This document shows positions 5,770 through 9,065 of a stretch of DNA of 9,065 bases, piece after piece. Under the pieces are notes generated by a model that saw nothing but the letters and a program-made list of their open reading frames with translations, made no database searches and was not told the origin of the DNA. The position numbers were made by a program, and so were the translations under genes. The stretch's first letter is position 1; every line of letters starts with the position of its first letter. Source of the stretch: Bacteroidota bacterium (GTDB lineage: Bacteria > Bacteroidota > Bacteroidia > Flavobacteriales_F > PHOS-HE28); NCBI GenBank assembly GCA_963169595.1, contig CAUJFM010000213.1, positions 1-9,065 on the forward strand. The letters run 5' to 3'.

Positions 5770-7116
5770 TCAGAATGTGGTAAATGTAAGCCGCAGCCGC
5801 ATGGGGGCCGAGGCATCGGCCGGACCGGCAAGTACCGCCCGATTGGCGCTCACCCCGCTGCTTCCGGGCACCAGCATCAGGCGGCCCTCTTCCAGCGTGC
5901 CGTTCAACACCTGCTGCACATAGCGCGTGATGTTGAACCGGTAGACCCGATCGGACGCATTGAAGGTGCCATCAATGGCCCCGATGCCTCCCAACTGGTC
6001 GGGAAGGAAGGCGTCATCGCCATCCTCGTCCTTGCGGAAGATGAACAACTGGGAGGGCGGCGCCAGCAGTGGGTTGTACGAACCCTTGACCGGCACCACG
6101 AGCTCGGCCTTGGCCAGCACGCGGCCTTCACCGGCCAGGGCCTCGATGCCCGGCATGCGGACCACCGTGCGCATGCCGCCCAGTGCCTGCACATACGTGG
6201 TGGCCGCGTTGGTGTTCGTATCAGCGAGCGCGGCGTTCAGTCCGCCGGAAAGCGCCTGGTCAAGATCGCGTTCCACCACGGTGTAGCGCACGCAGTTCTG
6301 ATTGATGAGCAGGTCAAGGCTCCGCTGCTCATCGGGGGCGGTCACCACATCGCGGTAATACAAGGTGGCCTTGGAGGCCGAGTTCAGCAGGTTCAGGTAG
6401 AGCAGTCCCGACTCGAAGGGCAGCTGGGTGCCGTTGTCCACCGTGATGTACAGCCCCTTGAAGAACTGCAGGAAGTATTCGCTGCTCTCAAAGGACTGCG
6501 TGCCGAAGGCATCCAGCAGGCGTCGGGCCAGTGTGTTGGAGAGCGGGATGCGGAGCTGGGGCAGCAGGGTGTCACCACCGATCACCGGACCGGCCAGGGG
6601 TTGCGGCGTGATGCGTCCGCCGCGCACGGCCACGAGGTCCTCCCCCTGGATGGTCGGCACATCATCCGTGTAATAGAGGGAATCCACGGACAGGTCCTGG
6701 GCCAGTTCATGCACGCGGAAGACCTGGGCGTTGAGGTTGCCGTAGGCGTAGTTGGCCCCGTCGAAGGCCAGGGAGAGCACCAGACTGTCGGGCTCCAGGT
6801 TGGCACCGGTCTGTCCCGAGCCGATGTTGTTCGCGCTCAACCGCAATTGGGTGACCACACCGGCACGCAGCAGGCCGAACTCCGTATCGAGGTAGGAGCC
6901 CAGCAGGTTGCGGGACAGGGCGCTGGTGCGCACCACGGTATCGGTCACCGTGTAGGCGTGGAGCTGCACCGTATCGATGACCAGGCCCAGCGGGTCGCCG
7001 GGCAGCAGGTCGAGCCCCAGGTCCTCCTCGGGCTTGCGGCACGATGAAAGGGAAACGAACAACAGCGCCCCTGCGATCAGGGGCAGCTGCATCATCCGGA
7101 ATGGAGAGGTTGCCAA
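5770..7116 (-). CDS. DUF4270 family lipoprotein
   Basis: This is a predicted outer-membrane-anchored lipoprotein of about 448 residues. The N-terminus has a hydrophobic segment ending in SLSSC, a good lipobox with Cys26 as the lipidation site, then RKPEED, an acidic stretch like the signals that send Bacteroidota lipoproteins to the cell surface. The sequence then shows the DUF4270 features: GLDLLPGDPLG near the N-terminus, VIDTVQLHAYTVTDTVVRTS, LLGSYLDTEFGLLRAGVVTQLRL, and many beta-rich segments ending in LRLTFTTF. The function is unknown. The family is specific to Bacteroidota, and its place between the starch-synthase-like gene and glmS fits what I recall from related genomes. The start is uncertain: TTG 7116, 6 nt after the upstream stop, supplies an Arg for the signal peptide, while ATG 7095 or 7092 would give a signal peptide without positive side chains. 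No Shine-Dalgarno sequence decides between them. Confidence 0.88.
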   Translation of the reverse strand: MATSPFRMMQLPLIAGALLFVSLSSCRKPEEDLGLDLLPGDPLGLVIDTVQLHAYTVTDTVVRTSALSRNLLGSYLDTEFGLLRAGVVTQLRLSANNIGSGQTGANLEPDSLVLSLAFDGANYAYGNLNAQVFRVHELAQDLSVDSLYYTDDVPTIQGEDLVAVRGGRITPQPLAGPVIGGDTLLPQLRIPLSNTLARRLLDAFGTQSFESSEYFLQFFKGLYITVDNGTQLPFESGLLYLNLLNSASKATLYYRDVVTAPDEQRSLDLLINQNCVRYTVVERDLDQALSGGLNAALADTNTNAATTYVQALGGMRTVVRMPGIEALAGEGRVLAKAELVVPVKGSYNPLLAPPSQLFIFRKDEDGDDAFLPDQLGGIGAIDGTFNASDRVYRFNITRYVQQVLNGTLEEGRLMLVPGSSGVSANRAVLAGPADASAPMRLRLTFTTF

Positions 7117-7122
7117 GGCCGT

Positions 7123-7947
7123 TCAGACGAGGGCTTCCTCCAGGACACCGTGGAAGAAGTCGGCATGGGCTTTCACCCGCTCCGCTTCATCCGCATAGGC
7201 CAGCACCGGCTTCTCGCTGGCCTTGATCGCGTTCTCCAGCGAACGGCTCAGCTTGGGGCTGCCCTTCACCACGCCATCGCTCATGCTCATGGCGAACTTG
7301 TACAGCTCATCGGTGGTGGGCTTGGCGAGGCCTTTCAGCAGGTCCTTGGAATAGCCTTCGGCGAGCAGCTTCTTCTGCAACTCCTTGTCGAGCGGCTCGT
7401 TCTTGTCGTCGTACACCGTGAGCACCAGCTTGGTGTTCTCAAAGTGCGGATCGTCGTTGAACTGGTGGCGCACCAGCAGGGGCACGAAGGCGGACATCCA
7501 ACCGTGCAGGTGGATGATGTCCGGCGCCCAGCCGAGCTTGCGCACGGTCTCCAGCACCCCGCGGGCGAAGAAGAGGGCACGCTCATCGTTGTCCACGTGG
7601 AAGACCCCGTCCGCATCGTGCGTGGACGACTTGCGCTTGAAGTACTCCTCGTTGTCGATGAAGTAGACCTGCATGCGCGCGTTGGGCACGCTGGCCACCT
7701 TGATCAGCAGCGCATGGTCGGTATCATTGATGATGAGGTTCATGCCGCTCAGGCGGATGACCTCATGCAACTGATGACGCCGCTCGTTGATGCAGCCGAA
7801 CTTCGGCATGAACACCCGCACCTCGTTTCCGCACTCCATGATGCCCTGCGGCATCTGGCGCGCGACCTTCGCCATCTCCTCGGGGCCGTCCATGAAGGGC
7901 TGAATGGACTGGGAGATGGTGAGGACCTTCGCGTTCTTCAGGCTCAT
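7123..7947 (-). CDS. Short GT5-like 'glycogen/starch synthase' family protein (N-terminal domain only)
   Basis: The 274-residue protein matches the N-terminal catalytic domain of starch/glycogen synthases. It has the strand-helix start KVLTISQSIQPF (7-18), MPQGIMECGNEVRVFMPKFG (32-51), VYFIDNEEYFKRK (94-106) and APDIIHLHGWMSAFVPLLVR (141-160), equivalent to the PD..H.HDW region of GlgA. It stops after one Rossmann-like domain, whereas true GlgA is about 480 residues and binds ADP-glucose mainly through the second domain. The KxGGL motif of GlgA is also absent (MDGPEEMAK instead). This short form is typical of Bacteroidota and commonly sits opposite panC. Its activity is unknown, so the name glgA is not warranted. 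ATG 7947 starts the conserved region; an upstream TTG at 7977 lies within the -7 box and is rejected. It is the first gene of an operon with DUF4270 and glmS. Confidence 0.9.
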   Translation of the reverse strand: MSLKNAKVLTISQSIQPFMDGPEEMAKVARQMPQGIMECGNEVRVFMPKFGCINERRHQLHEVIRLSGMNLIINDTDHALLIKVASVPNARMQVYFIDNEEYFKRKSSTHDADGVFHVDNDERALFFARGVLETVRKLGWAPDIIHLHGWMSAFVPLLVRHQFNDDPHFENTKLVLTVYDDKNEPLDKELQKKLLAEGYSKDLLKGLAKPTTDELYKFAMSMSDGVVKGSPKLSRSLENAIKASEKPVLAYADEAERVKAHADFFHGVLEEALV

Positions 7948-7974
7948 TCTGTTGGTTGGGGGGAAAATCGGGTA

Positions 7975-8006
7975 CAAAAATATAGACTTTTCGCCGGAAC
8001 TTCAAC
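7975..8006 (-). promoter_or_regulatory. Promoter of the starch-synthase-like/DUF4270/glmS operon
   Basis: On the minus strand, GTTG (8006-8003) is followed after 20 bp by TATTTTTG (7982-7975), a match to the Bacteroidota TTG/TAnnTTTG promoter. The box continues as TACCC and ends 27 nt before the ATG at 7947. The region is AT-rich compared with the surrounding DNA. Confidence 0.7.
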
Positions 8007-8015
8007 ACGAGGGGC

Positions 8016-8023
8016 TAGCTTCG
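8016..8023 (+). promoter_or_regulatory. Putative -7 promoter box for panC
   Basis: TAGCTTCG followed by CCGCC ends 34 nt before the panC start. It differs from TAnnTTTG by one T-to-C change, as do the boxes before tRNA-Leu and panD. No clear -33 TTG is seen. Confidence 0.4.
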
Positions 8024-8057
8024 CCGCCTTCACCCCCTTGCAAAACCCGCGCCGATC

Positions 8058-8921
8058 GTGGAATCCATCGCATTGCCGGCCCATATGGCAGACCGGTCCG
8101 CGCAGGCCCGCCGGGAGGGTTCGACCGTTGGCTTCATCCCCACCATGGGGGCGCTGCACGAGGGGCACCTGGAACTGGTGCGCCGGGCCAGGGGCGAACA
8201 CGGACTGGTGGTGTGCAGTGTGTTCGTGAACCCGCTGCAGTTCAACAACCCCGACGATCTGGCCAATTATCCGCGCCAGCTGGAGCGGGACAGCGAACTG
8301 CTGGTGCAGGCCGGCTGCGACGTGTTGTTCGCACCCGTCAAGGAAGAGCTCTTCGCCGGGTTCACCCCCCAACACTATGACCTCGGCGGGCTGGATGCCC
8401 GTTGGGAAGGGCCTTCCAGGCCGGGCCATTTCCAAGGCGTGGTGAACGTGGTGGAGCGGCTCTTCTTCCATGTGCGGCCCGATGCGGCCTATTTCGGCGA
8501 GAAGGACCGCCAGCAGCTGGCCATCATCCGCCACGTGGCCAAGGCCCTGCGCTGGCCCGAGCAGATCGTACCCTGCCCCACCGTGCGCGAGGCCGACGGG
8601 CTGGCCATGAGCTCCCGCAACCAGCGGCTTTCCCCCAGCGAACGCCGTTCGGCCACCGTGTTGCACCGCGCGCTGCGCAAAGCGGCAGAACTGGCCTTTC
8701 AGCAGCCAGTGAAAGCCGTGGTGGAGGCCGCCACCGCTGTATTCAAGGAGGAGCCTGGCGTGGTACTGGACCATTTCGGGATCGCCGGAGCGGACGACCT
8801 CAAGCCCCTGACGGACTGGCCGGCGCAGGGCGATGCCGTGGCCTTGGTCGCCGCGCAGGTGGGACCCGTGCGCCTCATCGACAACCTGACGCTCCACCGC
8901 CCGGAGGACCGGGACCGTTAG
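8058..8921 (+). CDS. panC: Pantothenate synthetase (pantoate-beta-alanine ligase)
   Basis: PanC joins pantoate and beta-alanine with ATP, through a pantoyl-adenylate, to make pantothenate for CoA. The 287-residue protein has the usual length. The nucleotide-binding Rossmann fold starts with FIPTMGALHEGH (26-37; HEGH is the HIGH-type motif). Next come SVFVNPLQFN (54-63), the pantoate/ATP region GHFQGVVNVVERLF (123-136), YFGEKDRQQL (145-154) and the KMSKS-like loop AMSSRNQRLS (183-192). The start is unusual: no ATG lies in the right place, and GTG 8058 is the best choice. The next in-frame ATG (residue 10, 8085) would remove the first strand-helix lead usually present in PanC, and an ATC at 8055 is possible but very rare. 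panD follows after 52 bp on the same strand and supplies beta-alanine, the second substrate. Confidence 0.97.
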   Translation: MESIALPAHMADRSAQARREGSTVGFIPTMGALHEGHLELVRRARGEHGLVVCSVFVNPLQFNNPDDLANYPRQLERDSELLVQAGCDVLFAPVKEELFAGFTPQHYDLGGLDARWEGPSRPGHFQGVVNVVERLFFHVRPDAAYFGEKDRQQLAIIRHVAKALRWPEQIVPCPTVREADGLAMSSRNQRLSPSERRSATVLHRALRKAAELAFQQPVKAVVEAATAVFKEEPGVVLDHFGIAGADDLKPLTDWPAQGDAVALVAAQVGPVRLIDNLTLHRPEDRDR

Positions 8922-8927
8922 GACCCG

Positions 8928-8940
8928 TACCTTCGCGCCC
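8928..8940 (+). promoter_or_regulatory. Putative -7 promoter box upstream of panD
   Basis: TACCTTCG (8928-8935) followed by CGCCC lies 6 nt after the panC stop and ends 38 nt before the panD ATG. It fits TAnnTTTG with one T-to-C change and is very like the lipoprotein box TACCTTTGCACCC. It may give panD its own promoter in addition to read-through from panC. No -33 TTG is evident. Confidence 0.4.
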
Positions 8941-8973
8941 CCGGAACGGCAACCCAGCCGATCGGCCGACAGG

Positions 8974-9065
8974 ATGACCATTGAAGTGCTCCGCGCCAAG
9001 CTCCATCGAGTGAGCATCACCGAAGCGGACCTGAACTACATCGGCAGCATCACCATCGACGAGGA
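8974..9065 (+). CDS. panD: Aspartate 1-decarboxylase, N-terminal part (cut by window end)
   Basis: The first 30 residues of a protein that runs off the right edge. They read as PanD, the pyruvoyl enzyme that decarboxylates aspartate to beta-alanine, which PanC then uses. Lys9 in the lead RAKLHR, followed by VSITEADLNYIGSITID, matches the family. Gly24-Ser25 is the self-cleavage site at which the pyruvoyl group forms in the E. coli enzyme, and it is at exactly the same position here. ATG 8974 has AGG immediately before it and gives the standard N-terminus. The remaining three quarters of the protein cannot be checked. Confidence 0.93.
   Translation, partial: MTIEVLRAKLHRVSITEADLNYIGSITIDE

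Noticed and set aside
4590..5783. 397-codon open frame on the plus strand, plus another at 3987-4583
   Set aside because: Both are antisense to glmS, with Val/His/Asp-rich composition from high-GC third positions and no domain features.
5763..5831. N-terminal extension of glmS to ATG 5831
   Set aside because: GlmS needs its nucleophilic Cys directly after the initiator Met; the extension also overlaps the end of the DUF4270 gene.
7150..8229. 359-codon plus-strand open frame across the starch-synthase-like gene into panC
   Set aside because: It is antisense to a well-recognised gene, crosses the divergent promoter region and ends out of frame inside panC.
8957..8966. 10-bp palindrome GCCGATCGGC in the panD leader
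   Set aside because: Short GC-rich palindromes are expected by chance at this base composition, and there is no second copy or other sign of an operator.

Overview
The window is ordinary chromosomal DNA from a GC-rich member of the Bacteroidota, probably a Flavobacteriales-like lineage. This assignment rests on gene content and promoter style. It carries a DUF4270 lipoprotein, a short one-domain 'glycogen/starch synthase' opposite panC-panD, and a TM2 protein of Bacteroidota type. Several upstream regions match the Bacteroidota -7 promoter box TAnnTTTG (or TAnnTTCG), and Shine-Dalgarno sequences are weak or absent. The species call is inference; no 16S or search was available. I see no phage, insertion sequence, CRISPR array, defence system or other mobile island.

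Layout, left to right. The 3' end of an unidentified gene (1-188) is followed by a tRNA-Leu(CAA) gene (241-322) with a strong hairpin after it. Next comes a plus-strand pair: dCMP deaminase (373-828) and, 4 nt later, a membrane-anchored S41 C-terminal processing protease (833-2446). A perfect 16-bp bidirectional terminator (2462-2497) separates this pair from a convergent minus-strand gene (2513-2743) for a 76-residue Ala/Glu/Thr-rich lipoprotein with 11-residue repeats. That gene is divergent from a Mn-type superoxide dismutase gene (2874-3482), and the two share a 130-bp promoter region. A TM2-domain protein gene (3551-3931) follows behind a long hairpin and overlaps the end of glmS tail to tail by 14 bp.

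A minus-strand operon then runs from 7947 down to 3918: the short starch-synthase-like protein, the DUF4270 lipoprotein, and glmS (glucosamine-6-phosphate synthase), with very short gaps. Divergent from it are panC (8058-8921) and the start of panD (8974 to the window end), two enzymes of pantothenate/CoA synthesis. A 110-bp intergenic region holds back-to-back promoters for the two units.

Functions represented are pyrimidine deoxynucleotide supply, envelope proteolysis, oxidative stress defence, amino-sugar supply for peptidoglycan/LPS, and CoA precursor synthesis. The points most worth a second look are the 11-residue repeat lipoprotein facing sod, the starch-synthase-like protein that lacks half of the usual enzyme, and an extended -7 promoter motif that recurs six times. 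No stretch longer than about 130 bp lacks a gene.
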